64,000 nucleotides of DNA, from positions 1 to 64,000 of the forward strand of contig UQTU01000006.1 in assembly GCA_900544135.1 (NCBI GenBank). The letters run 5' to 3'. Numbering within the stretch: position 1 is the first letter of the stretch; every line of letters starts with the position of its first letter. Source of the stretch: an uncultured Collinsella sp. GTDB lineage: Bacteria; Actinomycetota; Coriobacteriia; Coriobacteriales; Coriobacteriaceae. Under the pieces are notes generated by a model that ran no database searches, had not been told where the DNA came from, and saw nothing but the letters and a program-made list of their open reading frames with translations. Shown here one piece after another: positions 1 through 10,700 of this stretch. The position numbers were made by a program, and so were the translations under genes.

Positions 1-86
1 CGCTCGACCTCTCCAAGCTGGAGTCCGCCGGCTTCCACATGCCCGACTGGGAGGAAGAGCTGGGGGAGTACCTCAAGACGCTCTAG
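1..86 (+). CDS. rmlD: dTDP-4-dehydrorhamnose reductase, C-terminal end (partial)
   Basis: Only the last 27 codons are in the window, ending in TAG at 84-86. The tail has the pattern of RmlD C-termini: a Leu-Asp-Leu-Ser-Lys opening, a Pro-Asp-Trp-Glu-Glu core and a Tyr-Leu-Lys ending. RmlD reduces dTDP-4-keto-rhamnose to dTDP-L-rhamnose for surface polysaccharides. A strong terminator follows about 23 bases later, so this is the last gene of its operon. A ugd remnant about 12 kb downstream suggests that both belonged to one polysaccharide locus. The call rests on a short tail, so fusion forms such as RmlCD cannot be excluded. Confidence 0.6.
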   Translation, partial: LDLSKLESAGFHMPDWEEELGEYLKTL

Positions 87-108
87 TCGCTATTTATATT
101 GCGAGGGT

Positions 109-138
109 AAAGGCCGCCGTTCTCTAACGGCGGCCTTT
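109..138 (+). terminator. Intrinsic terminator after rmlD
   Basis: A perfect 13-bp stem (109-121 with 126-138), loop CTCT, is GC-rich in the middle and ends in TTTC. It is palindromic with A and T flanks, so it could work in both directions. It also covers the stop of the minus-strand remnant described next. Confidence 0.85.
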
Positions 139-300
139 CTTGCGCCTAGCGTAAAGTCCTGCCGCGACAAGAGCGGCGGCGGTCACCAAGCTAATTGCAA
201 GCCCCGCAGATGCTGTCGAGGGCAGCCTCACGTGGTGGTCGTAGAGGAAGTCGAGGCAGGCCAGTGCATCGGCCTCGGCCTCCCTGCTTGACCGTTCTAG
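124..300 (-). pseudogene. C-terminal cell-wall sorting tail of a surface protein (remnant)
   Basis: Read on the minus strand there is an open stretch without a start codon that ends in TAG at 126-124. Its tail is an LPxT-like motif (Leu-Pro-Ser-Thr-Ala), a hydrophobic stretch of about 20 residues rich in Ala, Val and Leu, and a basic end (ARRKKGRR). That is the layout of a sortase-type anchor, though the motif's usual Gly is Ala. Upstream (higher coordinates) the frame breaks; another frame near 310-345 encodes an acidic stretch. I read this as the 3' end of a decayed surface-protein gene. It is too short to identify the protein. Confidence 0.4.
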
Positions 301-485
301 GTATCCAAGTCGCCCTCTTCTTCGTGATCGTTGTTGCCCAACTCAGGAGTCTAGGAATGATATTCTCGGTTGCAGCTGGTATGATTGGGAGGCGAGTCGC
401 AGGTTGCCGCTAACACAGGCTGCGGCCATGGCGATTCGGATAGAAAACAGGTCGGGCCATTTGGTGAGGGGAGTCGATTGCTACG

Positions 486-1850
486 GTGGATGAGACGAGG
501 ACTGACGGGGATTCCGCATCCGCCCGCACGGATCTCTCCGAGGCGCTACGCGAGTCGAAGGCGATGCGGCTTAGCATGGCGAAGGCCCTGAGCGAGTCCG
601 TCGCATATACCGAGATGATGCATAAGACGTCAGAGGCGGTTTGCGCCAGCATGGCGCCGGCCCTCGCAACTTTTGCCGACAGCATCAAATCCATTACGGC
701 GGACGTCCGCCTCGACTCCATTCGTGCGGTCCTCGATTCCATCAACTCCAGCGGCTGGCTCTCTTCCTATCGAGCCTCCGAGGTCGAGAAGGTTGTTTCC
801 GCCCAGCAAGAACTTCTTGCGGCATGTATGGTCTCGATCCAGACGCCCGCCATTCGGGACATGGTGGACCGCTTTGCGTCTAAAGACTACTTCGGCGTCT
901 ACGAGAGCCTTGCCAACAGCCTTTCTGGGCTGACCGTCAGGGGTCCCGACATCGCCCTCCTTGGCAATGTCGGCGGGCTTGTCGATTCCCTCGGGGATTT
1001 TGGCTATGGCGGCTCGATACCGCGTGGTGCCAAGACCTTCGTGAGAGAACTCAGCAAGGCCTCGCTCGAGCGGCTCTCCGTTAGCGAAGATGTCTCGGTT
1101 GACATCAGGGGAAAGAGGTTGCTTGCGGCGGACGCCGAGACGGACCCCGGGGCCTGCAATTGCGTCGGCGATGATTCCGGCGTGGTATCCGCGAACGTTC
1201 GCTCGTTCAACGTCCTGACCTCATCCCTGTCCTTTCTTGAGGGGCTGTCCGAGGTTGACATGATGAAGCTTCAGCAGCTCTGCTCGGATGACCCCGCCTT
1301 CGCAAGGGATTGCAAGGCCGGTAGGGTTATCTGGGAGACGGTTCGCGACTGGAAGGATGCGATTTCGTTCGACAGACCGGTCTATTACCATGCTCGGCTG
1401 AAACCCGCAGGGACGGCCCCGTACCTCAAGGACGACATGGCCAAAGCGCCCCGTCTGCTTGTGAAAGCGGGAAGGTTTAACGGCCCGCAGAAGGCTTACT
1501 ACTACTTCTCCGACACAGAGCACGGCGCGATGCAGGAGATTGGGAAGCACGGTTCGGAGGACGAAGCCCAGGTCGCCGAGATAGAGGGCAAGCGCGACGT
1601 CCGACTCATCGACCTTTCCGGCGTAGGCCGCGGGACCAACTACTTTCTGAAGTACCTTCGGTTTTCATTCACCAACACCGACCAGGTCATTCCGCCGGAG
1701 TACCTCGTTCCGAACTTCGTTGCTCAATGCTGTCGCCATGCCGGCATCGACGGAATCAAATACTACGGCAGCAAAACGTACAGCAACTACGTGGTTTGGG
1801 ATGATGACTTATTCCGTATCGCGTCCATGCGCGTGGTTCCCATCGAATAA
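486..1850 (+). CDS. RES-domain protein with a long unknown N-terminal region
   Basis: A 454-residue protein. The last 155 residues match the RES fold: an Arg in a Tyr-His-Ala-Arg context at 304, Gly-Arg-Phe-Asn at 329-332, a Glu at 351 in Met-Gln-Glu-Ile, and a final Gly-Ile-Asp-Gly-Ile-Lys-Tyr block followed by Ser-Lys and Asn-Tyr-Val. RES domains are named for conserved Arg, Glu and Ser; several act as NAD+-degrading toxins in type II TA pairs, while others are fused to unknown N-termini. The first 300 residues are mostly helical-looking and unrecognised. The start is GTG at 486 behind a GAGGGGAG-like site. No Xre-type antitoxin gene flanks it, so a classical RES/Xre pair is not supported. 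GC is like its island neighbours. Confidence 0.7.
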   Translation: MDETRTDGDSASARTDLSEALRESKAMRLSMAKALSESVAYTEMMHKTSEAVCASMAPALATFADSIKSITADVRLDSIRAVLDSINSSGWLSSYRASEVEKVVSAQQELLAACMVSIQTPAIRDMVDRFASKDYFGVYESLANSLSGLTVRGPDIALLGNVGGLVDSLGDFGYGGSIPRGAKTFVRELSKASLERLSVSEDVSVDIRGKRLLAADAETDPGACNCVGDDSGVVSANVRSFNVLTSSLSFLEGLSEVDMMKLQQLCSDDPAFARDCKAGRVIWETVRDWKDAISFDRPVYYHARLKPAGTAPYLKDDMAKAPRLLVKAGRFNGPQKAYYYFSDTEHGAMQEIGKHGSEDEAQVAEIEGKRDVRLIDLSGVGRGTNYFLKYLRFSFTNTDQVIPPEYLVPNFVAQCCRHAGIDGIKYYGSKTYSNYVVWDDDLFRIASMRVVPIE

Positions 1851-1856
1851 GGCTAA

Positions 1857-1955
1857 TTGACAGCTGGATTCGATGCGGACGGATTCTGCGACGAGCTCAT
1901 GTGCGCGCTGGGGGAGATTACAAGCTACGTCGGCGTGGTCGACCATGGGCGCTAG
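1857..1955 (+). other. Possible 32-codon ORF or coding remnant downstream of the RES gene
   Basis: TTG at 1857 opens a frame ending in TAG at 1953-1955. The predicted peptide is acidic and looks protein-like (GFDADGFCDELMCALGEI), unlike random translation. No good ribosome site is visible. It could be the tail of a lost gene or a small partner of the RES protein. The rest of 1956-2090 shows nothing clear. Confidence 0.2.
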
Positions 1956-2111
1956 CCCCCTCTACGGGTAAATGAGCCGATTCTAGCGAGTGCATTTTAC
2001 AATGTGGGGAGATTCGTCGTGTTCGGTTATCCTTCGTTAAAGGAAGGGCTGTGGAACGGCGTGCGTCGATCTGACTCTTTATAATTGAGGCGATAGAGGG
2101 AGAGTGCCGCA

Positions 2112-2492
2112 GTGAAAGCCTTAGTTTCCATACATCCAAGATTCGCACGACTCATTCTGTCGGGAGAGAAGAAATGCGAGTACAGGAGAAGGCTGCCGGC
2201 AAAACCGATATCGGGTATCGTCATCTACGCAACATCTCCCGTTTCGAGGATCATCGGCGAGGCGGGGGTGGAGGCCATGCCCTTTTTAGAAAAGGGGGAG
2301 CTCTGGCGGCAGACGTCTTCGTTCGGGGGGATTTCCAAATTCGAGTTCGAGAATTATTTCTACGGCATGGAGATGGCCGGCGCGTTGCTGTTGTCCCATC
2401 CGGTTGCGTATGACCATCCATTTCCAATAGAAAAGGTGGGTCTCGTTAGGCCGCCGCAGTCGTTTTGCTATCTGAGTGAGGAAGATGAATAG
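2112..2492 (+). CDS. ASCH-domain protein
   Basis: A 126-residue protein that is almost entirely one ASCH domain. It opens with Lys-Ala-Leu-Val-Ser-Ile-His-Pro-Arg-Phe-Ala and then Leu-Ser-Gly-Glu-Lys-Lys-Cys-Glu-Tyr-Arg-Arg, the signature of small ASCH proteins. It continues into an Ile-Tyr-Ala-Thr-Ser-Pro strand and a Gly-Glu strand. ASCH folds resemble PUA and are thought to bind RNA or modified nucleotides; some are ribonucleases or amidohydrolases. The start is GTG at 2112 after GAGGGAGAG. The next gene overlaps its end, so they are probably translated together. A GNAT enzyme follows two genes on, a pairing common for ASCH genes. The exact substrate is unknown. Confidence 0.75.
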   Translation: MKALVSIHPRFARLILSGEKKCEYRRRLPAKPISGIVIYATSPVSRIIGEAGVEAMPFLEKGELWRQTSSFGGISKFEFENYFYGMEMAGALLLSHPVAYDHPFPIEKVGLVRPPQSFCYLSEEDE

Positions 2493-3672
2493 CTTCGCTT
2501 TTTGGTGCCGACCTAACGAGGGCGGCGGAGAAGATCGCGTCGACGGCCGGGGTATCGAGGCGATGGTCAACATAAATCTCTGGATTGCGGATAGCCTGGA
2601 GCACGGGAAATCGAGTACAACGGCATTCGATTTCGGCCTGATGCTATCGTCCGCCTGCTCCGATGGTCAGGACGACGGGAAAGCGGGCGATACTGCTCAA
2701 GGCGACGAGAAATCCGAAGACCTGAAGGGAGACGTTTCGATTCTCGATTCTATCAAGGGAATATCCCTTTACTGCCCCTTCAAAATAGATAAGAGCTGCT
2801 TTTCTGATTTGATGCCGAAGCTGAACAAAGAGACCCTGGGCGCGATATTCAACGATCGGTGCCGCGTTTCCGAAGTCGATTTTACCTCACGCTATGTCGA
2901 GGTGAATCTTGCGAACGATGAAAGCAGGGGTCCGTTTCTCCTTTTGTCGTGCGACGCGCTGAAGTTCGAAGAGTGCGACGGCGGCGCGGCAACCGTCATC
3001 AATATAGATTTCCCCCATATTGCGAGAGAGGTTGGCGGCGAGTCCCGCAGGGTTTACGTGAGATTTCGCTTACACATCGATCAAAATAGCGGCTTGGCCA
3101 AGCGGAACGACTCTCGCGACAGGTTGTTTACCAGCGCGTTCAGCCGGGAGGAGGCGATCGATCTCAGGATCAACGACTACCGGACGCTGAGCGATGAGAT
3201 GAGGGAGAAGGTCGACGGCGTGGACCCGGGCGCCTATCCTCTCAAATCCGTTATCGTGCACACCCTCCTCATGGCGCGGACGAGCGTTGCCGTTGAGTCC
3301 TTCGAGGACCTTCACGAAAAACGTCTGCTGGAAGGGGATAGCGTCTGGGGAGGCTACCTGCCAGAGGGGCTCTCGGCCTCTGACGTGGTGGCATGGCATT
3401 GGAGGAAAAAGATCGACAGGCCGGGGGACGGTTACAAGATGTACCTCAAGCTGAGCTATTCGGTGTGCAATTGGGGTACGATCGCCCTGTACTTACTCTT
3501 CCTGACTGCGTTTTCCGTGTTTACCAACGTACTTGCGACCGTGCTCTGCGATTTGACTCGGCTTGGGGCAATCGGAGCTGCTGGCGCCAGCCTCGCGGCG
3601 TGCGTCGTTCTCCTCGTTGTGTTCGGTGTGTTCAGAGTTCGGAAACCGCTTGGCCGACGTTTTCGGTCCTGA
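2485..3672 (+). CDS. Unknown protein with two C-terminal membrane helices
   Basis: I do not recognise this family. The 395-residue product (from ATG 2485, sitting directly behind AGGAAG) has a soluble body of about 320 residues with a low-complexity acidic patch near residues 60-80 and a mixed alpha/beta section. Two hydrophobic helices follow near the end (about 330-350 and 360-382), and the tail is basic. The GTG at 2476 is an alternative start without a clear ribosome site. It overlaps the ASCH gene by 8 bases and lies 41 bases before a GNAT gene, so the three are probably one transcript. The layout suggests a cytosolic domain anchored to the inner face of the membrane. Confidence 0.6.
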   Translation: MNSFAFWCRPNEGGGEDRVDGRGIEAMVNINLWIADSLEHGKSSTTAFDFGLMLSSACSDGQDDGKAGDTAQGDEKSEDLKGDVSILDSIKGISLYCPFKIDKSCFSDLMPKLNKETLGAIFNDRCRVSEVDFTSRYVEVNLANDESRGPFLLLSCDALKFEECDGGAATVINIDFPHIAREVGGESRRVYVRFRLHIDQNSGLAKRNDSRDRLFTSAFSREEAIDLRINDYRTLSDEMREKVDGVDPGAYPLKSVIVHTLLMARTSVAVESFEDLHEKRLLEGDSVWGGYLPEGLSASDVVAWHWRKKIDRPGDGYKMYLKLSYSVCNWGTIALYLLFLTAFSVFTNVLATVLCDLTRLGAIGAAGASLAACVVLLVVFGVFRVRKPLGRRFRS

Positions 3673-3713
3673 CGCAATGGTATTCTATATCTGAAGAGAG
3701 AGGAGGGGTCGTC

Positions 3714-4229
3714 ATGGAAAGACTGAAAATCGTTTCCGTCGAGAGCAAGACCGAGGTAGGGCGGCTACACGCAATTTGCCGCGGCAGCTTCAAGCGGTAT
3801 TATCCGGGGTTTGATGGATGGTATCGTGCGAAGGTCCTCCCGGGCATCGGATCCTCCAGATGGGTGCTGAAGGCCATCTCGGGAGACAGAATGGCCGGCA
3901 TCTGTATCGTCAAAGACGACGGCGCGGAAAAGAAGATTTGCTCGCTGCGCGTGGACGCCAACCACCGCGGACGGGGAGTAGGGACTGCGCTGATCGTGGC
4001 CTCCATCGAGCTCCTTGATGATGAGAGGCCTCTTATAACGGTTCCCCAGGAGGTAATGCCGTCCCTATCTCCCCTGCTTGAGAAATTTGGGTTTGAGGCG
4101 ATGGCGGAGTATCGGAACCTTTACCGGGAGGGTGCCAGCGAGTTTTTCTATAACGGTACCCTTGCGTCCAGCACCGGGATTGCCGAAACGTTTGATGTGA
4201 GGTCGTCTCTTGATCTGGTGTTTCGATAG
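3714..4229 (+). CDS. GNAT-family N-acetyltransferase
   Basis: A 171-residue protein with the GNAT acetyl-CoA motif A: a strand Ser-Leu-Arg-Val-Asp followed by Arg-Gly-Arg-Gly-Val-Gly-Thr-Ala (about residues 86-93). A motif B segment, Pro-Leu-Leu-Glu-Lys-Phe-Gly-Phe, lies near residues 120-127. The enzyme transfers an acetyl group from acetyl-CoA to an amine; the acceptor cannot be told. The start is ATG 3714 behind AGGAGGGG; an upstream open frame from 3393 has no such site. It forms the last gene of the ASCH/membrane-protein/GNAT cluster and is followed by a hairpin at 4287. The last 40 residues are an unrecognised extension. Confidence 0.8.
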   Translation: MERLKIVSVESKTEVGRLHAICRGSFKRYYPGFDGWYRAKVLPGIGSSRWVLKAISGDRMAGICIVKDDGAEKKICSLRVDANHRGRGVGTALIVASIELLDDERPLITVPQEVMPSLSPLLEKFGFEAMAEYRNLYREGASEFFYNGTLASSTGIAETFDVRSSLDLVFR

Positions 4230-4286
4230 TTCCGTCGAATGACAAAACCTAGAAAGATGCAGGCCGCTGATTTCGGGTTGATGTAG

Positions 4287-4321
4287 GGCAGGGTCCAGAA
4301 ATTCTGGACCCTGCCTAGTTT
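4287..4321. terminator. Long perfect hairpin, probable terminator
   Basis: Stem 4287-4300 pairs perfectly with 4302-4315 (14 bp, GC-rich, with a single-base centre), followed by a short TAGTTTT run on the plus strand. It lies 57 bases after the GNAT stop. It could also be an IS end, because an IS21-type remnant starts just beyond it. Confidence 0.6.
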
Positions 4322-4377
4322 TGGGTTGACCGCGCGATAAGGAGCGCCTTGGCTTTCGCTACACCTTGTTGTTCTGG

Positions 4378-4629
4378 GCTTATGGGGCTAAAGCGATCGA
4401 CGAGTGACTGCAGAACAAGCCCGATGACCTGTTCAGGGCGATGCTGCTCGAGCTCATGGAGCTGCGCTACGGTTCGTCCTCAACCATCTTCTGCACGCAG
4501 TACAGGTCGAAGGACTGGCACGCCAGACTGGGCGGCTGGGTTCACGCCGAGACGATCATGGACAGGATCGTGCACGGCACCGTCTGGCTTGAGATGGGAG
4601 ACGTCAACATGCGCGACATATACGGCTGA
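4378..4629 (+). mobile_element. IstB (IS21-family helper ATPase) remnant
   Basis: The frame encodes Ile-Asp-Glu, an in-frame TGA at 4405 where IstB usually has Trp, then Leu-Gln-Asn-Lys-Pro-Asp-Asp, and a long open part from 4408 to 4629. It contains Leu-Arg-Tyr-Gly-Ser-Ser-Ser-Thr-Ile-Phe-Cys-Thr-Gln, Lys-Asp-Trp-His and Ala-Glu-Thr-Ile-Met-Asp-Arg-Ile-Val-His. These are the sensor and C-terminal blocks of IstB ATPases. The Walker A half and istA are missing. The 70 bases after the stop hold a GGCGGTA…TACCGCC dyad that may belong to the IS end. It is a dead fragment lying just upstream of the Avs-like gene. Confidence 0.75.
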
Positions 4630-4784
4630 CGGTACTGAACGGACACCGGCGGTACCGATTCACGATACCGCCGGTACAGTCCAACAATGTTCGCGGTACG
4701 CAATCGCGCAAATACTCAGTCAGACGAAGTGATGCTTACGCCAACTTTGGGGACACGATCCTCAAATATGGGAAAATATTCGCA

Positions 4785-7700
4785 TTGTATTTTACTGAGA
4801 TTTGGAAGGCTTGCGATTTGTCATTGGGATGCGTTCAGCCAGGTGTCGGGGATCCATATTGGTTCGAGTGGTATGTCGGTCTCGACTACGTAATCTCCAT
4901 GTTTGAAAAAGACGGCGATATTGAATCCGTTACATTCCAGAAAGCTGGTCTCGAAGGAGTTGACGATGTCGTCGTTCGTCGCTCGCATGGGTTACCTATG
5001 GTATGTGTCCAGGTAAAGCACAAGAAAATGTCAACATCTAGCTCAAGCAATTTGACGTTTGGTGCGCTGATTTCGGAGAGGGAACCGAGCGAGGGAGGTG
5101 CCTCAAAGAAGTCCCTCTTGGCTTCTCTTGCAGCAGGATGGAAGCAAGTTGTAGAAGAAGAGGGTAAAAGCCCTGAGATTGTTCTGTATACGAATCGCGA
5201 AATGGGTCCAAACATGAGCGATGGAGTGTACAAGGGCAAGGCTTATAAGAGGCTTGCGCTTAATAAGTTTTGGAGTGAGGTGTCCGCACAACTCGAGTCG
5301 GCCACATCATTTTCCAAAATTGTTTTTCCTGATTCGAACCTTGAAATCCAATGGAAAGAATTCGCAGAATCGACGAAACTTGACGAGGCCGATATTCTGC
5401 CCTTCCTAAAGAACCTTACATTTGAGACGGGGGCTCCATCCTTAAACGAAAAGGAGACTGAGCTAGTAGGCAGGGTGAGAGATGAAATATGTGCAGGCTC
5501 TCAGGAACTCGCCTCGAGGGCCTTCGATGCTCTGGTGGCAGAACTCAGGAGATGGACAACAGCTGCCGGAAACAACGTTGTCACTGCCGACATTGCCCAA
5601 AAATGCATTTGCAAGTTGAACCGAAACCCTCTTGAGAAGCCGATCAAGGTTCCCGTTCCCGTTCCGGTTTTTCCAAGCAGGGAAAGAGTATGCTCATCTT
5701 TGTGCGAAAAGCTGAAATCGTCCAGTAGCAAGGTGGTCTTTCTCCAAGGGCGCCCTGGCTCTGGAAAAACGAGGCTGGTCAGCTGTCTTTGCGAGAGGAT
5801 GGACCCGCATCCTGTCAGGTTCTACGCATTCAAGCCTTTGGATGTTGATGACTTCAACTATTCACCCGATGCCGGCATCGTTTCCCCTAAGGACCTTTGG
5901 AGCACCCTCCTGAATCAGCTTCGGGAAGTACCTGAACTAGCTGGAGACATGCCCCACATACCTATTGTTAACGAAATCTGCACTGAAGACGAGCTTCGGG
6001 GTGAGGTATTGAGGCTTGCTGAGGCGCTTTCGGATAAACGGGGATGTAGGACGACTATCGTCATAGATGGTATCGATCACGCAGCGCGAGCCAAGGAAAA
6101 GCTAACCTTCTTGAAGCATTTGCCTTCTCCAGATTCCATCCCAGAAGGTGTTCGAGTCGTTGTGTCGGGTCAGCCTGCTAACTCGTATCCCTCCTATCCC
6201 CAATGGCTCAAGAGAGAGCATGCAGGTGTTGAGGTGATGGACGTTCCCGATCTTGATTTTGATGATATCTTGATGCTTCTTACGGAAAGGGCAAGCCTCT
6301 CCAGCCATGAGAATCTGGTCTTAGCCAACGAGATCGTAAACATGACCAAGGGGAACACACTGTCTGTGGTGTATGCCGTGCACACCGTCGCCAAAGAGGA
6401 TAGCTGTGACTCCGCTATTGAGAAGTTAAGGTCGTCAGGTCTTTCGGACAATGTTGAAGAGTACTACGAATCCATCTGGCAGAGGGTTAACGAAGAGGTC
6501 CAGTGCCATCATGGCGGCGGATCAAACGCGTTGAATCTAATTGTTTGCTCGATGCATCTCTTCGATGGAGCCGTCTACCCAAGGCTCCTTTGCAAGGCAT
6601 TCCCTGATGACTTCTCTGGCGAGCATGTGGTAATAAGGGACATTTCTACGCTCCTCCCATTAATGAGGACCTGTGCTGATGGGTCATCGCGCCCCGTGCA
6701 TAACGACTTCAGGCTCTTCGTGAGCGCTAAGGCTTTGATGCCCGGCATGGAGGGATATCTGGACTATGCTTCTAATAAGCTCGCGGATGCTGCTTTGGGA
6801 ATGGAGGGTGACGTGGTCAGGTCGTGCTACGCCATCCGCCTGCTTGCCAGCGCAGGGCATGTGGAGGAGTGCATCGACCTGTTCGACACATCATACGTAA
6901 TCGACGCGGTGGCTCACGGAGTCCCTTGGCAACTTCTTCGAGAACAGGCGAAGACGACATATGAGTTGGCATGCGAGTCTAGAAATCTTGAAAAAGTATT
7001 TAAGGTCCAACTTGCGCTGACAACGCTATCTCAGATAAACGAACATTTCGAATACTGGCTCGAACGCAGGCCTTTTCTCCATCTTGAAGCCTTAGTGGGT
7101 ATGGATTACGTGGTTCCGCCTCTTTGCGAGAATACGGCCGATCAATATGCAACGATGCTCGACAGGTGCTTGTGGCTGTCGAAGGAAGCGGGATGCGCAG
7201 AACTGAGCAACGAGCTTTATAATATCTGGCTTTCGGGCCTCACCCCCGCGAAGGCGGCAGAGATACTGTCTAGAGCAGATGGGGATGATGGGCGGTATAG
7301 GCACGAGGACGGCCCGTCAAGGTTCATGTCTTCGTGGGGTGCGTTCTCCGCTGCACGTGGGCATAGCTATGACGAGCTTCGCATTAATCACAGCCCCTTA
7401 CTCGACACAGAATACTTGCTGTCCTGTTTCAGGGATGCTTACGTGAGGGGTACTCTTGAGTGGGCCACAGCAGAAGACAGCGTTTCTGAAAGGATAGCCG
7501 AAATCCCGATTTCAGCAGATGCCACCACGAACATGATGAGGGATGTATTGTCCGGCGCACTTTCTGCTTCGCGTGTTGCACGATGTATTCTCTTTTCATG
7601 GCTTGCGCGTTACTCATTCGAGTGGGAGCTTGGGACGTTGGCCTATGCCCTTTGCCTATCTGAGGGAGAAGCCGTGCCTGAAGCAAAGAGAGAGCGACCG

Positions 7701-10700
7701 CTACTGGCTCCGAGGGAGGGTAATGTCTACAACCAAGATTTTTCGCTTGCCCTGTTTGCCGAGGCATTTATCTTCGGTTTTGAATCTGTCTGCAGCGGCT
7801 TCGATTCTTTTGTGTTGAGCGCTCAAACGGCAACTGACTGGATCGACGGTTCCCATAGGGAATACCTGCCGTTCGTAAGGACGCTAAGAGCCGCCGTCTG
7901 TCTTGGATATTCCATGGGGCACGATAAACCCATACTTCCGGGAACCAAAGAGGCTCTTGTGCTCGAGGAATGGACCCAGGCCCCGTCTTGCCCAGGAGCG
8001 CTCGTAATCGAGACGTGCGCTGTTCCCTACATGGTCTTTGTAGCTGAAAGAGGAAGGGCTCTCTGCGCGCGGGCGCTTGAAGAGAAGAGTCTTGATAGTT
8101 TTATCTTTTCTAATCACGCCCTCTGTACGAAGCTGCAGATACTTAATCATCTTCAGAGGGCTGGCAGCGCCCTTCCAGGGAAATACCTTCTGAAAGAGTA
8201 TGGACCCGACGGTTCATTCTTGCTGGCATCCCAAGAAGCTGCGCAGATTCACGGCCTGCTAAAACCCTTGCTTCTCACTTACGATAAAGAGCTCGCAGTG
8301 CATTGTGATGAGGCCATCCTCTTCGGTTCTGCCAGATTTACCGATCACAAGGACTACTCCCTGTCCAATCTGATTGAATGCTTCGAAGCGCTTTCTGACC
8401 TTGGCGCGGTGACAGAAGCCCAAGCGCTTGAACTTCTTGAGCTGGACAACGCTGCAACTTTGTCAGGATACAACAGAATGTCGGATGCGTTGCTGGAGGC
8501 GGTGGCACATTGGGCAATAAGCGTGAGCCCGTCGCAGCTGTCGATGATTCGCTCTTGGCGGAAAGAGTACAGATATGACTATTCCCTCATAGAGTGCCAG
8601 CTGAGGGCTATGCTGATTCGGGCGGAGTGCCTGAATGACGTGCTTGCGGTTTTTGCCGGCCTACTTGGGCATGCGCCATGCTGCTCAACAGAAGACATGA
8701 ACGGCATCCGTGGCTATCTTGAGATTTGCGGCAAAAGGGCGGAAGAGCTTGGATGCAAGCTCGATTTCTTCGATGCAGTATCTGAAATAAAGAATGCCAT
8801 CAAAGATGCTCCAAAGCACAATCCACCTCTGCCTAATGCCGGTAAAGCTTCTTCAGGTGGCCAACAAGATTTCGGACCCCTTTCGGACTCTGAAGTAAAG
8901 GAAGCCGCCTTCCGTCAGAAGATTGATTGCTGGCATTGGGAACCCGTTGCTGAAGCGTGCGCAGAGCTAGAGAGGCGCGGATTCGATAATGACGAGATCT
9001 ACAGCAGTCTTGCGGAGTCGAGGGGCTTCGCCCTTTCAAAAGAGGGATGGGTTCATCACTCCGCAGCTCTTACACAGCTTGTCGATGGCATAGCAAGCTA
9101 TGCAGACGATGATTCGTTTTACAAATTTCTTTCGTATCGAAACGAAGGGCTGGATCGATATGGCTTCGGATCGGCGTCGAGCGATATCGCGTCTGCCGTC
9201 AGGGTCAGGACGAAGGCAAAGAGTCCCACCCTTTTTGAGACTATATTTGAACTCGAATGCGACAGCAAAAGAAGATGGATAACCTGCAACGGCAGATGTA
9301 ATCCTCCAGTCTTGGAGAAAGAAGTTCGTAGTTTGCCGGAACCTGCTTCATTGCCAGAGCTAGCGACGGATATCCTTCTTGATTCTATCGTCCCGCAGGA
9401 TCCGCATAGGCTGGAAAACGCAGTGAGGGGAATCTCATGGGGAGGGCTGCACGTGCGGGGGATAATTAACCGTGTATGTGTGGCGTTGCCAACAATCGAC
9501 CCCTTCGGACGAACTCTGCTGGAGAAGGTCCTCGACCGTTGGATGCGAGTCTGTCCAGAAGAAGACGATATCCTAAATTGCCTCTATGGGATCTTCGACG
9601 CATTGACGAGGGCAGATGAAGCTTGCGTCCTTTCATTTGCGACGAGAGAGCCCGGGATTATTCTTAAGTCTGATGTGGATGCCCCAGTGCCTACTGGGAG
9701 TGGGAGCTCAAAAATCCCGTCTCTCATAAAGAACTATCTTTCGACGGTTCGTCTCTACTGCAATGATGACTGCGCCGATATAAAAGACGATATCGAGTCA
9801 TTTGCTGAAGGCGAGGCGGCGCTTTTCATCAAAAGGTACATGAGAAATGACGAGACTATTCTCCCTATTGGCCGACTTGATCACTACTGTCAGGAACTCC
9901 TCTATGCCGAGATGTGTCGTGGCCGTTGGCGGAATGTTCCCGGCTTCATTTCAGCGTCGATGCTCGTTGACCCGGCTGATGCATGGGTTATTTCTCAGCT
10001 TCCCGTCTGCAAAGACCTGTCTGCGTTCGGGGTATCTGAAGCTATCGCCTTTTTCGAATCAGGCGACATGTCCGCCGGGGCTAGTCTTGTCCAAAGCTTG
10101 CCCATGTGTGAACTAAACGAGGGAGAAGCATATCTGGGATGGAAATTGTACATACCATACGGAAGCGGGATGGAATACGAACAATACGGCACGGCTCGAA
10201 TATCACCTTTGGGTTGTGAACGCCCCGATAACGTTATCGATAGGGAGTTCGGGTGCTATGGTCTCCAAATCTATAGAGGAGGGGGAAGAGCGTCTCGCGT
10301 CTCTGATGGCAGCGACTCCTTATGTAATGCGCTGGCAGGTTGTATAACCATGACGTTTTGCGACTGTCAGGTGTTCCCTTCTTTTGCTATGAGGAAGCTC
10401 GGATTTGAGCCTCTGCCCAAAAACCCTATGACTTGGGTTGATGAGGAGGGAAATAAAATTGCTTGGTTTGAGCAATATATATTTCCTGTCGAGAAAGGAT
10501 ATCGTCCTTCCGCTTATTACCGGCAGCCTCGATTATGGCGCTGGGATTGTGATGTGGAAAGGATTGAGAAGGCAGCTTGCAAAAGAGGGTTTAGAGTTTA
10601 CTGGGCAATTGAATCCAGCATGCATGTAGATCAAATAAAAGAAAAGCATGACATGCTCGAACTCGCAAAGCAGAAGTCTCCATTCGAAAAAGAATGCGAG

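Noticed and set aside
195..591. Plus-strand open frames before the RES gene
   Set aside because: No ribosome sites or recognisable content; the minus strand holds a more protein-like sorting tail.
4441..4629. Separate small gene of 62 codons
   Set aside because: It is the open 3' part of the IstB remnant, downstream of the in-frame TGA.
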